17,349 nt of DNA, taken from contig JACQEH010000038.1 of assembly GCA_016200675.1 (NCBI GenBank), positions 1 through 17,349 of the forward strand, read 5' to 3'. Under the pieces are notes generated by a model. That model saw only the letters and a program-made list of their open reading frames with translations, made no database searches and was not told the DNA's origin. Within the stretch, counting starts at the first letter, position 1. Each line of letters starts with the position of its first letter. Below are positions 6,427 to 13,338 of the stretch, piece after piece. This DNA comes from Chloroflexota bacterium. Lineage in GTDB: Bacteria; Chloroflexota; Limnocylindria; Limnocylindrales; CSP1-4. Both the position numbers and the translations under genes were made by a program.

Positions 6427-7506
6427 ATGCCCGCCCAGGCCGGTATCCTCGCCCCGCGGCCGACGCGCTGGCCCCGCGTCGCAGTCGCCCGCCGCCCGTT
6501 CGTGGTGGCGGCCGTCGGGATCGGGCTGCTCCTGCTTGCGCTCGTGGCCGGGATTGCCGCCGGCTCGGTGGCCATCGCACCCGGCGACACCCTCGGCATC
6601 CTCGGCCGGCGGCTCCTCGGCCTCGACCTCGCCCGGACGTGGTCGGCGGCCGAGGAGACGATCGTCATGGACATCCGACTGCCCCGGGTCCTGACGGCGA
6701 TGGTCGTGGGTGGGGGCCTCGCGGTGGCCGGCGCCGCGTTCCAGGGGCTCCTCCGCAACCCGCTCGCGGATCCGTACGTGCTCGGCACCGCGTCCGGGGC
6801 CGCGCTCGGGGCGGCGATCGCGGTCCTGATTCCCGTCCGCGTGCTGTTCCTCCAGTTCGGGCTCATCCACGCCCTGGCGTTCCTCGGGGCGCTGGCCTCG
6901 GTCTTCGTCGTCTACCGGCTCTCGCGGGTCGGCGCCAGCGCGCCGATGACGAGCCTCCTGCTGACGGGCTATGCGGTCGGCTCGCTGCTGGCGGCGGGCC
7001 TGGCGATGGCGATGTACCTGTCGGGAACGGGCCTCCGCCAGATCTTTGCCTACCTCCTCGGCGGCTTCGAGGCCTCGTCCTGGGGCCGCCTGGCGGTGGC
7101 GGTGCCGCTCATCGTCCTGGCCAGCCTCGCGATCCTCCTCCGGGCGCGGTCGCTCAACGGGATGCTGCTGGGCGAGGAGGCGGCCGCCCATCTCGGCGTC
7201 GACGTGCGCCGGGAGCGGGCGCTCCTGCTGGCACTTGCCTCCCTGGCCACGGCCGCGTCGGTGGCCATCAGCGGCCTCATCGGCTTCGTGGGGCTCGTGG
7301 CCCCCCACGTCGTCCGGCTCCTCGTCGGGCCCAACGCGCGGCTCGTGCTGCCCCTCGCCGCACTCCTCGGGGCGAGCCTCATGGTCGGGGCGGACCTCGT
7401 CGCCCGGCTCCTCGGCGAGATCCCCGTCGGCGTGGTGACGGCGGTCATCGGGGCGCCCTTCTTCCTGGCGATCCTCCGTCGCGCTCGTTCGGGATACGAG
7501 CTGTGA
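6427..7506 (+). CDS. btuC: Cobalamin-type ABC transporter permease (FecCD/BtuC family)
   Basis: 359 residues, with many hydrophobic segments from residue 24 on, as expected for a roughly ten-helix permease. Family hallmarks are IRLPRVLTAMVVGGGLAVAG, AAFQGLLRNPLADPYVLG with GASGAA-like continuation, LLGGFEASSWG, and the coupling-loop region around EEAAAHLGVDVRRERALLL. It continues with ISGLIGFVGLVAPHVVRLL and a closing GEIPVGVVTAVIGAPFFLAILRR. All are standard for the family and the length is normal. It forms the membrane channel for the substrate delivered by the lipoprotein encoded just upstream. Its stop overlaps the GTG start of the ATPase gene. B12 specificity is inferred from the riboswitch. 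Confidence 0.92.
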   Translation: MPAQAGILAPRPTRWPRVAVARRPFVVAAVGIGLLLLALVAGIAAGSVAIAPGDTLGILGRRLLGLDLARTWSAAEETIVMDIRLPRVLTAMVVGGGLAVAGAAFQGLLRNPLADPYVLGTASGAALGAAIAVLIPVRVLFLQFGLIHALAFLGALASVFVVYRLSRVGASAPMTSLLLTGYAVGSLLAAGLAMAMYLSGTGLRQIFAYLLGGFEASSWGRLAVAVPLIVLASLAILLRARSLNGMLLGEEAAAHLGVDVRRERALLLALASLATAASVAISGLIGFVGLVAPHVVRLLVGPNARLVLPLAALLGASLMVGADLVARLLGEIPVGVVTAVIGAPFFLAILRRARSGYEL

Positions 7507-8249
7507 TCCGGATCGAGGGCGCGACCGTTGCCTATCGCGGCCGGGCCGCCCTCCGGGATGTCTCGCTCCACATCGGCGCCGGGGAGCGGGTGGCGATCAT
7601 CGGCCCGAACGGGGCGGGGAAGTCCACGCTGCTGCGCCTCGTGGCGGGCCTGCTCGCGCCGGCGACCGGCAGCGTGGAGCTGGGCGGCGAACGGGTCGAC
7701 CGGCTCGATCGGCTGGCGGTGGCCCGCCGCCTGGCGGTCGTCCCGCAGCTGCCGACGCTGCCCTTCGCGACGAGCGTCGAGGAGGTCGTCGCACTCGGGC
7801 GCCTGCCCCACGAGCATCCCGTGCGCGGCATGCGCCCCGGCGATCGCGCCGCGGTGGCGGCCGCCATCGAACGGGTGGGGGTGGGCCACCTCCTGGGCCG
7901 CGACGCTCGCGAGCTGTCCCTGGGCGAGCGGCAGCTCGTCCTGCTGGCGATGGCGGTCGCCCAGGCTGCACCGATCCTGATCCTCGACGAGCCGACGGTT
8001 CACCTCGACCTCCGCCACCAGGTTGAGGTGATGGAGCTCGTCGGCGACCTCAACGCCCGCGACGGGACGACGATCCTGGCCGTCCTCCACGACCTCGGCC
8101 TGGCGGCCCACTTCTTCCCCCGGCTCGTCCTGCTCGACCGGGGCCGGATCGTCGCCGACGGGTCGCCGGCCGAGGTCCTGACGCCCGAACGGGTGCGCGA
8201 GGTGTTCGGGGTCGACCCGGAGTTCGTCCGCCTTCGGGCGCCGCGATAG
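7503..8249 (+). CDS. btuD: Cobalamin-type ABC transporter ATP-binding protein
   Basis: 248 residues starting at GTG 7503, which overlaps the permease stop (GTGA); the frame's upstream extension is a shadow of the permease. Visible motifs are Walker A GPNGAGKST (34-42), Q-loop Q82, signature LSLGERQ (138-144), Walker B ILILDEP (158-164) with D-loop VHLD, and H-loop H196 in AVLHDL. The signature has Leu where Gly is usual (LSGGE), a mild deviation; all catalytic residues are kept. FecE/BtuD-type ATPases power the two-subunit permease. It is the last gene of the riboswitch-controlled operon and is followed by two tight GC hairpins. Confidence 0.92.
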   Translation: MIRIEGATVAYRGRAALRDVSLHIGAGERVAIIGPNGAGKSTLLRLVAGLLAPATGSVELGGERVDRLDRLAVARRLAVVPQLPTLPFATSVEEVVALGRLPHEHPVRGMRPGDRAAVAAAIERVGVGHLLGRDARELSLGERQLVLLAMAVAQAAPILILDEPTVHLDLRHQVEVMELVGDLNARDGTTILAVLHDLGLAAHFFPRLVLLDRGRIVADGSPAEVLTPERVREVFGVDPEFVRLRAPR

Positions 8250-8255
8250 GGCGGG

Positions 8256-8285
8256 CTGCCGCGGGCGGCAGTCGGCGCGGCCGAC
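8256..8285 (+). terminator. Two consecutive GC hairpins after the importer operon
   Basis: CTGCCG-CGGG-CGGCAG (8256-8271) and GTCGGC-GCG-GCCGAC (8271-8285) are both perfect 6-bp stems, beginning 7 nt after the ATPase stop. No U-run follows, so termination is likely of the non-canonical or Rho-assisted kind, or they are 3'-end protecting structures. Confidence 0.5.
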
Positions 8286-8294
8286 CCGCGGCCG

Positions 8295-8364
8295 CCGGCG
8301 ACCGATCGCCGAGGCTGACCGGCGACCGATCGTCGAGGCTGCCGGCGACCGATCGTCGGACCTG
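8295..8364 (+). repeat. Three copies of a 23-24 bp tandem repeat
   Basis: CCGGCGACCGATCG starts at 8295, 8319 and 8342, each followed by YCG and a diverging tail (AGGCTGA, AGGCTG, GACCTG). A fourth degenerate copy (CCGCCGACCGAGG) follows at about 8365. It lies between the importer operon and the next promoter. Confidence 0.75.
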
Positions 8365-8380
8365 CCGCCGACCGAGGCCG

Positions 8381-8389
8381 TGCTACGCT
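8381..8389 (+). promoter_or_regulatory. Leaderless extended -10 promoter
   Basis: TGCTACGCT: the hexamer TACGCT (8384-8389) ends exactly 6 nt before the GTG at 8396. That spacing places the transcription start at or beside the first base of the start codon, as in leaderless bacterial mRNAs. No ribosome-binding site is present upstream of this GTG. Confidence 0.55.
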
Positions 8390-8395
8390 CCGACC

Positions 8396-9073
8396 GTGAT
8401 CCGAGCGCGCACGGGTCGTCGCGCCCCCCGACCGATGTTCCTCTTCGCCGTGCTTGCAGCATTCGTTGCGACGGCCTGCTCGGGCGTCGTCGCGCCGACG
8501 ACTGGGCCCGGTACGTTCGGGACGCCATCGGCGACACGGCCCGCCCCCCCCGGTCCATCCGCGAGCGGGCCCGGAGCATCACCCTCGGCGACCAGCGCGA
8601 CAGCGTCGGCGCCAGCCGCGACCCCGCGACCGAGTGGTGCGGCCGGTGGCTGCAGCCAGAGTGACAAGAACCGCACGTTCTTCGCCAAGGCGGCCTTGTC
8701 GATGACCTGGGCGGTCTACTGCGCCGTGCTGCCCGACGGCTGGTTCGTCGAGAGCGGCACCTACAGCCTCGCCAATGGCGGCGAGCTCGAGGTCTCCTAC
8801 AACGGCCCGGGTGACGCCCACTTCGCGATCATCGAGGGCAACGCCTGCGAGCAGTTCGGGTCCGATATCAACGCCTGCGCGCCGCGCGACAGGGTCACCG
8901 GCCGGGCCGCCTTCGGCGACCAGATGGGCGAGCTCGGCCAGCTCTCGAGTGCCCTGGTCCTCGACGTCGATCGAGGGGCGAACCCGATGTGGCGGGCGAC
9001 CGGGCTCGGCATGTCCGAGGCCGACTTCCTCGCCATCAGTGCCGGCATGCTGCGGGTCGGCCGGTCCGGCTGA
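8396..9073 (+). CDS. Lipoprotein of unknown function
   Basis: 225 residues from GTG 8396, chosen because a -10 hexamer sits 6 nt upstream. An internal ATG at 8435 (MFLFAVLAAF) has no ribosome-binding site. Residues 15-28 form the hydrophobic core and lipobox (FVATAC, C28). A Ser/Pro/Ala/Thr-rich tether of about 50 residues then leads to a folded domain from about residue 85 with four or more cysteines (GGCSQSDKN, VYCAVLPDGW, NACEQF, NACAPRD). The stretch SYNGPGDAHFAIIEGNACEQ followed by GQLSSALVLDVDRGANPMWRATGLGMSEADFLAIS resembles domains that report on cell-surface lipoproteins but matches no family I can name. It stands alone, convergent with the arginase-family gene. Confidence 0.75.
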   Translation: MIRARTGRRAPRPMFLFAVLAAFVATACSGVVAPTTGPGTFGTPSATRPAPPGPSASGPGASPSATSATASAPAATPRPSGAAGGCSQSDKNRTFFAKAALSMTWAVYCAVLPDGWFVESGTYSLANGGELEVSYNGPGDAHFAIIEGNACEQFGSDINACAPRDRVTGRAAFGDQMGELGQLSSALVLDVDRGANPMWRATGLGMSEADFLAISAGMLRVGRSG

Positions 9074-9176
9074 CGCCCATCTCGAGGGTGCAGGCCGGCT
9101 TCGTGCCATAGCCGGGCGCGACCTGCGCCTGCCTACCCGCCGACCGCGAAATCCGCGGCTCGGCCGGCATGTTGCC

Positions 9177-9270
9177 TGACAGTCAAGAATTCCTGCGCCG
9201 ACGGGGCGCCCGGCGGCCGCGCTCACATTTGAAGCACGAATCCATGACTCCTGGTCGGGAATCCGTGCTT
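9177..9270 (+). repeat. Dispersed repeat, copy 1
   Basis: This stretch begins GACAGTCAAGAATTCCTGCG and runs through ACGGGGCGCC and TTGAAGCACGAATCCATGAC. It matches the segment at 10472-10560 in the same orientation, with most positions shared. The two copies flank the arginase-family gene. Inside, GATTCC/GGAATC-type inverted elements suggest folding potential. The rest of the gap 9074-9447 holds no gene that I can support. Confidence 0.7.
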
Positions 9271-9326
9271 GGCGGGACCGCCAACGACGGTCCCACAACC
9301 CGTCTGGCTGCTCGGGGCGCTCCTGC

Positions 9327-9350
9327 GCACGAAATCATGCCTGGGAGTCA
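9327..9350 (+). repeat. Isolated copy of the palindromic 24-bp motif of the 71-bp array
   Basis: GCACGAAATCATGCC followed by TGGGAGTCA is the same motif that recurs three times at 10631, 10702 and 10773, in the same orientation. Here it stands alone, 97 nt after the 3' end of the arginase-family gene in the intergenic gap. Confidence 0.8.
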
Positions 9351-9447
9351 GGGCGACTCGATGAACGGGCCTCGGCGAGTCCAGCGCGGCGCCGCCCGAG
9401 CGCGCCGCCGCTGACTACGTCCGAGCGCGGCTGGGGGCCTCGTCCAG

Positions 9448-10362
9448 CTACCTGCCGAGCGCGGCCTCGGCCAGGCGGGCCACCGCGTCCGCGGTCCGCG
9501 GGGCGTCGCCGCCGCGGCCGACGAGGATCGCGGTCGCCCCGAAGCCGGCCACGGGTCCCGCGCTGGCGATCGTCCGGACCGCGAGGATCGCGGTCTCGAG
9601 GGCGAGCCCGCCGGGCTCGGGCATTGTCAGCGCCCAGCCGTCGTCGCCGTCGAGGGCATCCATGTCGAAGGCGATGTAGAAGGCGTCGACGCGTCGCGCG
9701 ACAACGGCGGCCCAGGCGGCGAGTGCGGCCATTCCGGAATCCGTGCCCAGCATCCCGGCGCCGAAGTGGGCCACCCGGCTGGCCGCGAGCATCCGCGACT
9801 CCGTCTCGTCGAGGACCTGGCCGCCGAGCAGCGCGGCATCGGCCTCGTCCACGGTCGGCGCGGCGGCGGCGGCCAGGAGGTCCGAGTCGCCGCGGCCGAC
9901 GATCATCGCGAAGGGCATGCCCCAGACGTTGCCCGAGGGTGTCGTGTCGGGCGTGTTGAAGTCGCCGTGGGCATCGAACCAGGCCATCGCGAACCGCTTC
10001 CCGAGGTGTGCCGCCCGGAGTCCGGCGAGGGCACCGGCATGCGAGGTGCAGTCGCCGCCGAGGAGGAGCAGCCGGGCGGCGGGCCCTACGTTCCCGACGG
10101 CGGCCGAGACGGTGACCGCGAGCCGGGGCAGGTAGGCGCAGATTCGGGCTCGATTCTTCGCCCGGGGATCGGGGTCCGGGGCCCAGCCGGGGTCGTTCGG
10201 CGCGTCACCGGCATCGGTCAGACGGGCGCCGGCCAGGCCGGGCCGGGCGACAACCCGACCCGCGATATCGAGGGCACGAAGCTCGGCCGGCGTCCGCTCC
10301 ATGCCCCCGAAGTGGCCGCCGAGGGCGGTCGGGGAGCCGACGATCACGATCGGGCTGGTCAT
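9448..10362 (-). CDS. Arginase/agmatinase (ureohydrolase) family protein
   Basis: 304 residues. The ATG at 10362 is preferred because a TATGCT hexamer lies 6 nt upstream and the protein starts MTSPIVIVGSPTALGG; the open frame to 10686 runs through repeats. Metal-site motifs of the family are GGDC (102-105), DAHGD (130-134: D130, H132, D134) and FDMDALD (D233, D235), followed by MPEPGGL in place of the usual TPxPGG. The first Mn ligand, normally His in GGDHS, is Cys105, and the Pro of the last motif is Gly. Such GGDC variants exist among arginase-like proteins as far as I recall, so loss of activity cannot be assumed. Ureohydrolases split amidino compounds to urea or formamide, but the substrate here is not predictable. 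It is divergent from the aminotransferase gene across a repeat-filled region. Confidence 0.85.
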   Translation of the reverse strand: MTSPIVIVGSPTALGGHFGGMERTPAELRALDIAGRVVARPGLAGARLTDAGDAPNDPGWAPDPDPRAKNRARICAYLPRLAVTVSAAVGNVGPAARLLLLGGDCTSHAGALAGLRAAHLGKRFAMAWFDAHGDFNTPDTTPSGNVWGMPFAMIVGRGDSDLLAAAAAPTVDEADAALLGGQVLDETESRMLAASRVAHFGAGMLGTDSGMAALAAWAAVVARRVDAFYIAFDMDALDGDDGWALTMPEPGGLALETAILAVRTIASAGPVAGFGATAILVGRGGDAPRTADAVARLAEAALGR

Positions 10363-10368
10363 GGCCGC

Positions 10369-10374
10369 AGCATA
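10369..10374 (-). promoter_or_regulatory. Leaderless -10 promoter of the arginase-family gene
   Basis: On the minus strand TATGCT ends exactly 6 nt (GCGGCC) before the ATG, the same spacing as at 8384-8396 and 12314-12326. There is no ribosome-binding site. Confidence 0.55.
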
Positions 10375-10471
10375 CGGGCGGGAGCCGAGCCGGCGCGGCA
10401 GCGCGCGGGTAACCGTGGATCGCCCCCGCATCGGCAGGTCGGCATCGGCGCCCTGGATGACACCTTGCTTG

Positions 10472-10560
10472 GCAGTCATGGATTCCTGCGTGGACGGGGC
10501 GCCTGGCGGCGGAGCCCACGCTTGAAGCAAGAATCCGTGCCCCCGGGTCGTGGATTCCAG
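10472..10560 (+). repeat. Dispersed repeat, copy 2
   Basis: This stretch begins GGCAGTCATGGATTCCTGCG and runs through ACGGGGCGCCTGGCGGC and CTTGAAGCAAGAATCCGTGC. It is the counterpart of 9177-9270, in the same orientation, and lies upstream of the arginase-family gene. It runs straight into the 71-bp tandem array. Confidence 0.7.
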
Positions 10561-10582
10561 CCAGGGGGTCCGCTGCGGACGG

Positions 10583-10800
10583 TTTCGGCACCCGTCCGGC
10601 CACTCGGCCGGCCACCCGACTGGCCGCCGGGCACGAAATCGTGCCTGGGAGTCACGTTCTGACGCTTCCGGCACTCGACCGGCCACCCGACTGGCCGCCG
10701 GGCACGAAATCGTGCCTGGGAGTCAGGTGCTGACGCTTCCGGCAACCAACTGGCCGCTCGAAGCCCTGCCGGGCACGAAATCATGCCTGGGAGTCATGGG
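10583..10800 (+). repeat. 71-bp tandem repeat, three units
   Basis: The conserved part GGCACGAAATCRTGCC (7-bp arms, hairpin) plus TGGGAGTCA starts at 10631, 10702 and 10773, a period of exactly 71 bp. The sequence between (GACCGGCCACCCGACTGGCC and CTGACGCTTCCGGCA) is also shared between the units, decaying in the last. The gap 10363-10868 between the divergent genes is otherwise occupied by dispersed-repeat copy 2 and the two promoters. Confidence 0.85.
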
Positions 10801-10856
10801 CCGCTCCATCACGGGCTCCGCGAGTCCTCTCCTTCGCGCCGATTCCGCGGCCGTCG

Positions 10857-10862
10857 CATGAT
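10857..10862 (+). promoter_or_regulatory. Candidate leaderless -10 of the aminotransferase gene
   Basis: CATGAT ends 6 nt before the ATG at 10869. Only the first base departs from TANNNT, and the spacing equals that of the three clearer examples in this window. No ribosome-binding site precedes the ATG. Confidence 0.35.
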
Positions 10863-10868
10863 GCATCG

Positions 10869-11996
10869 ATGCGCATCGCCGAGTTCGAGCTGGAGCGGTA
10901 CTTCGCCCGCTGGGAGTTCGCCGTCCGGCATCTCCTGTGTGCCAGCGACGTCGAGGGCTGGCCGATGGGAGAGCTCCTGGCCCTCGCCGACGACGAGACG
11001 GCCGCGCTCTGGCGGGACCTCCGCCTCGGCTACACCGAGGCGCACGGCCACCCGCTGCTGCGCCGTGAGATCGCGTCCCTGTACGAGACCGCTGCGCCCG
11101 ACGACATCCTGGTCCTGTCCGGCGCCGAGGAGGGGATCTTCGCCCTCGTCAACGTCCTCGTCGGGGCCGGCGACCACGCGATCGTCACTTGGCCGGGCTA
11201 CCAGAGCCTGTACGAGGTCGGCCGCGGATGCGGCGCCGACGTGACCCTCCACGAGCTCCGCGAGGACGCCGGCTGGGCGATCGACGTCGAGCTGCTGCGG
11301 CGCCAGGTGACGTCGCGCACCAGGCTCGTCGTGATCAATGCCCCGCACAACCCGACCGGCATGCTGCCGGACCGGGCGACGTTCGACGCCGTCGTCGACA
11401 TCGCGGCCGAGGCCGGCGCCCACCTCCTCGTCGACGAGGTCTACCGCTACCTCGAGGTCGACGAGGCGGACCGGCTCCCCGCCGGCGTCGACGCCGGCAG
11501 CCACGTGATCTCGCTCGGGGTGATGTCGAAGTCCTTCGCGATGGCCGGGCTGCGCATCGGCTGGCTCGCCACGCGCGATGCGGACGTGCTCCGGCGCGTC
11601 GCCGCCTTCAAGGACTACACCACGATCTGCGCCTCCGCGCCCTCGGAGATCCTGTCGATCATCGGACTGCGGGCGCGGGATACGGTGCTCGGCCGCTCCC
11701 GGTCCATCGTGCGCGACGGGCTTGCGGCCGTGGATGACTTGATCCAGCGCCGGCAGGACGACCTCGCGTGGATCCGGCCGCGCGGCGGGTCCATCGGCTT
11801 CCCGCGGCTCCGAGCCGGCCTCGACGCCGATCGCTTCGCCGCGGATCTCGTGGAGGCCGAGGGGGTCCTCCTCCTGCCCGGCTCCCGCTTCGGGCATCCC
11901 GGCAACCACTTCCGGATCGGCTTCGGCCGGACCGACGTCGTGGCGGCGATCGCCGGGCTGGAGCGTCACCTCGCCCGGGTCAGAGCGAGCGGCTGA
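10869..11996 (+). CDS. Class I/II (fold-type I) PLP-dependent aminotransferase
   Basis: 375 residues, normal length for the family. Visible motifs are GYTEAHGHPLLRREIA (54-69), LSGAEEGIFAL in the cofactor-phosphate region, and NAPHNPTG (157-164) with N161. VDEVYRYLE (188-196) carries D189 and Y192, which contact PLP. SKSFAMAGLRIGW (220-232) has K221 as the Schiff-base lysine, and FRIGFGR near the C-terminus carries the carboxylate-binding Arg. It is a soluble enzyme that should transfer the amino group of an amino acid to a 2-oxo acid, or a related PLP reaction. The N-terminus FELERYFARWEF is typical of a bacterial subgroup without a settled substrate, so none is assigned. Divergent to the arginase-family gene, which hints at shared nitrogen metabolism, but each has its own promoter. 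Confidence 0.93.
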   Translation: MRIAEFELERYFARWEFAVRHLLCASDVEGWPMGELLALADDETAALWRDLRLGYTEAHGHPLLRREIASLYETAAPDDILVLSGAEEGIFALVNVLVGAGDHAIVTWPGYQSLYEVGRGCGADVTLHELREDAGWAIDVELLRRQVTSRTRLVVINAPHNPTGMLPDRATFDAVVDIAAEAGAHLLVDEVYRYLEVDEADRLPAGVDAGSHVISLGVMSKSFAMAGLRIGWLATRDADVLRRVAAFKDYTTICASAPSEILSIIGLRARDTVLGRSRSIVRDGLAAVDDLIQRRQDDLAWIRPRGGSIGFPRLRAGLDADRFAADLVEAEGVLLLPGSRFGHPGNHFRIGFGRTDVVAAIAGLERHLARVRASG

Positions 11997-12150
11997 ACAC
12001 GCCTCGTCCCATATCGACATCGGAGGTCGACGAGATCGGTCACGGGGGCCTCACAGCCCACGCGTCCGCACCAGGAGCTTCCCCTGCACGTTCGCCCACG
12101 TTCGCGGACGACGCCGTGACGGCCTTGGCGGATCGTGGAGCCCCAGGATA

Positions 12151-12294
12151 GTGGTCGTGGACATCGCACCGTTCGCGCCCTGCCCCGATGGTCCGTGCAC
12201 GCGAGTGGCCGGCACGACGCCATGCGCAACGGCCGTCCTCGTCCGCGTCGGCGAGAACGACTACGTCGTCTTCGATCTCGTCGGCGGTCCCTGA
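12151..12294 (+). CDS. Possible small protein of about 47 residues
   Basis: From GTG 12151 (or GTG 12157) this frame reads VVVDIAPFAPCPDGPC, then TRVAGTTPCATAVLVRVG and ENDYVVFDLVGGP to a TGA at 12292. The peptide has protein-like composition, three cysteines and a strand-like end, unlike the Arg/Pro-rich shadow frames here. GGAG at 12137-12140 lies 10 nt before the first GTG, a weak site. It may be a genuine small gene or the tail of a lost larger one. The rest of the gap 11997-12150 shows only a weak 5-bp hairpin (TCGAC/GTCGA around 12014-12030). Confidence 0.33.
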   Translation: MVVDIAPFAPCPDGPCTRVAGTTPCATAVLVRVGENDYVVFDLVGGP

Positions 12295-12313
12295 CCCGAT
12301 CGGGCGCCCGGGC

Positions 12314-12319
12314 TACCCT
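12314..12319 (+). promoter_or_regulatory. Leaderless -10 retained in front of the broken oxidoreductase gene
   Basis: TACCCT ends exactly 6 nt before the ATG at 12326. The ATG opens a frame (MSRFKPR...) that does not match the oxidoreductase that follows, so the promoter and start appear to have survived while the coding sequence behind them was deleted. Confidence 0.45.
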
Positions 12320-12325
12320 GCGCCC

Positions 12326-13050
12326 ATGAGCCGCTTCAAGCCCAGGACCTTGCCTCGCTCGACGTCCTCTCGGGCGGGCGCCTGGACGTCGCCCTCGGCG
12401 CCGGCTGGAACAAGCCCGAGTACGACGCGATCGGGATCCCGTTCCCACCCGCCGCGGTCCGCCAGGCGAAGCTCAGCGAGGCGGTCGCGGTCCTCAAGGG
12501 CGCGTTCGCCGACGGGCCCTTCTCGTTCTCGGGCGAGCACTACACGATCACCGACCTCGACAGCCAGCCGAAGCCGGTCCAGAAGCCGCACCCGCCCTTC
12601 CTCATCGGCGGGGGCGGCCGGCGAACCCTGGAGCTCGCTGCCCGCGAGGCACAGATCATCGGCCTGGCGCCGCGCATCCTGCCGTCGGGCCGGTCCGACC
12701 CGCAGTCGATCTCGGTGGCCGGAACGGCCGAGAAGATCGGCTGGGTTCGTGCGGTTGCCGGCGACCGATTCGCCTCCCTCGACCTCAACGTCTACCCGAG
12801 CGGCGTCGGGGTTTCGGTGACCGACAACGCACTCGCCGAGGCCCGCGACGCGGCGGCCTTCCTTGCCGGCCGGACCGCCGTCGATCTCACGGCCGAGGAG
12901 GTCCTCGAGTCGCCCCATATCTTCATCGGCTCGCTGTCGTCGTTCGAGGAGAAGTTCCTTCGCCAGCGTGAGGAGCTCGGGATCAACTCGATCATGGTCG
13001 GCGAGATGGGGCCGCTCGACGGCGTCGTGGAGCGCCTGGCCGGGCGGTAG
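12326..13050 (+). pseudogene. LLM-class F420-dependent oxidoreductase remnant, N-terminus missing
   Basis: Frame 12328-13050 reads AQDLASLDVLSGGRLDVALGAGWNKPEYDAIGIPF, then EHYTITDLDSQPKPVQKPHPPFLIGGGGRRTLELAAREAQIIGLAP, and ends ELGINSIMVGEMGPLDGVVERLAGR. This matches bacterial luciferase-like F420-dependent oxidoreductases of the MSMEG_2516 type, usually about 290-300 residues. Only about 240 codons are present. The frame has no plausible start codon before the LDVLSGGR motif, where normally some 90 residues precede it. An ATG with a leaderless -10 lies at 12326 but in a different frame. The simplest reading is a deletion that removed the first third of the barrel and left the start out of frame. 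The C-terminal part shows no further stops, so the event is probably recent. A GTG at 12715 could only give a 111-residue fragment. Confidence 0.8.
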
Positions 13051-13089
13051 GCCGGAGCCGACGCCTAGAGTCCCAGGCCTTGGCAAGGG

Positions 13090-13320
13090 TCACCCGCCCT
13101 CACTCGGGACCCGGAACTCGACCTGGCGGCAGTTCGAGCAGGCGCGCACCTCGAGCTTGAGCATCCCTTCGCCGAGCTCGGCCCACTCACCGAAGAGAAG
13201 CTTCCAGCCACCCGTCGTCCCGCCGACCCTGAATTCGTCGACGCCCATGGACTCCAGAGTTGATCCGCAGCGCAGGCATGCGTCGACATCGCGCTGTCCC
13301 AGATCCGACGAACCCGTCAT
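13090..13320 (-). CDS. Small zinc-ribbon protein
   Basis: 76 residues. Two CxxC knuckles, CLRC (C15, C18) and CSNC (C61, C64), bracket a strand-rich middle (STLESMGVDEFRVGGTTGGW...LGEGMLKLEVRA), the usual form of small bacterial zinc ribbons. The ATG at 13318-13320 follows GGAGGA by 5 nt and sits 18 nt after the stop of the AlkZ-like gene, so the two are probably cotranscribed. No specific function can be read from it; proteins like this bind nucleic acids or other proteins. It converges with the broken oxidoreductase gene across a 39-nt gap. Confidence 0.8.
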   Translation of the reverse strand: MTGSSDLGQRDVDACLRCGSTLESMGVDEFRVGGTTGGWKLLFGEWAELGEGMLKLEVRACSNCRQVEFRVPSEGG

Positions 13321-13338
13321 GGCGTTCCTCCGTGCATG

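Noticed and set aside
10363..10686. Longer N-terminus of the arginase-family protein (412 residues)
   Set aside because: The extension translates the dispersed repeats, and the leaderless -10 sits immediately before the ATG at 10362.
10583..10800. CRISPR array at the regularly spaced 24-bp motif
   Set aside because: The sequence between the motifs is itself repeated, there are only three units, and no cas genes are near. It is a tandem repeat.
12326..12820. Protein MSRFKPRTLPRSTSS... from the leaderless ATG
   Set aside because: The composition is Arg/Ser/Pro-rich shadow sequence, while the neighbouring frame clearly encodes the oxidoreductase.
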